Below, piece after piece: positions 34,769-34,854 of a DNA stretch of 34,854 nucleotides. A program made the translations under genes and the position numbers. The notes beneath the pieces were generated by a model. The model searched no databases. It was not told where the DNA came from and was given only the letters and a program-made list of their open reading frames with translations. Origin of the DNA: Candidatus Psychracetigena formicireducens (lineage in GTDB: Bacteria > Coprothermobacterota > HKB111); the NCBI GenBank assembly GCA_018725175.1, contig QLTX01000005.1, positions 1-34,854 on the forward strand, written 5' to 3'. Positions within the stretch are counted from its first letter, which is position 1, and the number at the start of each line of letters is the position of its first letter.

Positions 34769-34834
34769 ATGGTAAACTGAATTCCTGTGGTAATGGTAAA
34801 CAGAATTCCCCTAAGGATGGTAAATAGAATTCCC
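34769..34834. repeat. Three 24-bp-period direct repeats
   Basis: Three copies of an 18-base core, ATGGTAAAYWGAATTCCC with one mismatch in the first, start at 34769, 34793 and 34817, an exact 24-base period with variable 6-base spacers. They begin at the transposase stop codon and run toward the right edge. Multiple short repeats of this kind are typical of IS21-like element ends, so they may mark the terminus of another element beyond the window. The role is inferred. Confidence 0.6.
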
Positions 34835-34854
34835 ATATCGTAAAACTCCTGTAT

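Larger units (their letters stand above)
33744..34769 (+). pseudogene. ISL3-family transposase, multiply broken
   Basis: A former ISL3-type DDE transposase. The intact N-terminal part (148 codons from ATG 33744, after a good AAGGAGG) has the zinc ribbon CLKCGKVTTKVHDRR and the helix-turn-helix region. A TAA at 34188-34190 stops it, but the frame resumes at once with TPEFIGLDEFSVRKGRIFHTT, the first catalytic Asp region, and VKGVVMD, the second. Near 34383 one base is missing, and the next frame carries QMALPWTKIIIDKFHLLRHINEALDKVRS. Later a 14-bp duplication (34592-34619), an in-frame TAG near 34650 and an inserted GC-rich hairpin (34662-34691) follow. The last codons end LSILENW at TAA 34767-34769. 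It cannot make an active enzyme. Confidence 0.8.

Noticed and set aside
34769-34834. CRISPR array
   Set aside because: Spacers are only 6 bases and repeats 18, far too short, and no cas gene is near.

Overview
The window is AT-rich bacterial chromosome. It holds about 26 intact, mostly core genes, tightly packed with stop/start overlaps and many TTG starts. Two decayed insertion-sequence relics lie near its ends. I cannot name the species. Full peptidoglycan (PBP1A) and riboflavin pathways, an FMN riboswitch, a dnaX-recR-tmk-holB-ricT cluster and low GC suggest an anaerobic, Firmicutes-like or candidate-phylum (for example Atribacterota-like) bacterium. That placement is inference. I see no tRNA, rRNA or CRISPR array.

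Layout. (1) 1-2861, plus strand: an ATP-type PEP carboxykinase running off the left edge, then an EamA-family transporter. (2) 2862-3722: no intact gene. It holds a GC-rich hairpin, two 23-bp repeats, a broken integrase-core transposase relic on the minus strand, and then the promoter and leader of infC. (3) 3738-12235, plus strand: infC-rpmI-rplT-pheS-pheT-polX-mutS2, a translation and DNA-maintenance run. infC appears to start at a non-canonical AUC, and PolX has lost its polymerase catalytic aspartates. (4) 12238-14289, minus strand: a bifunctional PBP1A, divergent from (5) 14340-18504, plus strand: promoter, FMN riboswitch, ribD-ribE-ribBA-ribH and a MobB-like P-loop protein. (6) 18515-28485, minus strand: one long transcription unit read from a good promoter at 28457-28485: hisS-aspS-dnaX-recR-R3H/AAA ATPase-tmk-holB-ricT-psuG. 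(7) 28557-33530, minus strand: M20 peptidase, YghO-like acetyltransferase, CofE-like gamma-glutamyl ligase and DUF885 metallopeptidase, a compact set that could act on peptide or amino-acid conjugates. (8) 33744-34854: an ISL3-type transposase with several inactivating lesions, including an inserted GC-rich hairpin resembling the one near 3000, followed by three 24-bp-period repeats that may be the end of another mobile element continuing past the window.

The core is ordinary housekeeping. The points most worth a second look are the shared GC-rich hairpin at two relic sites, the AUC start of infC, the riboswitch expression platform, the polymerase-dead PolX, the thymidylate kinase lacking its DR-motif aspartate, and the right-edge repeats.
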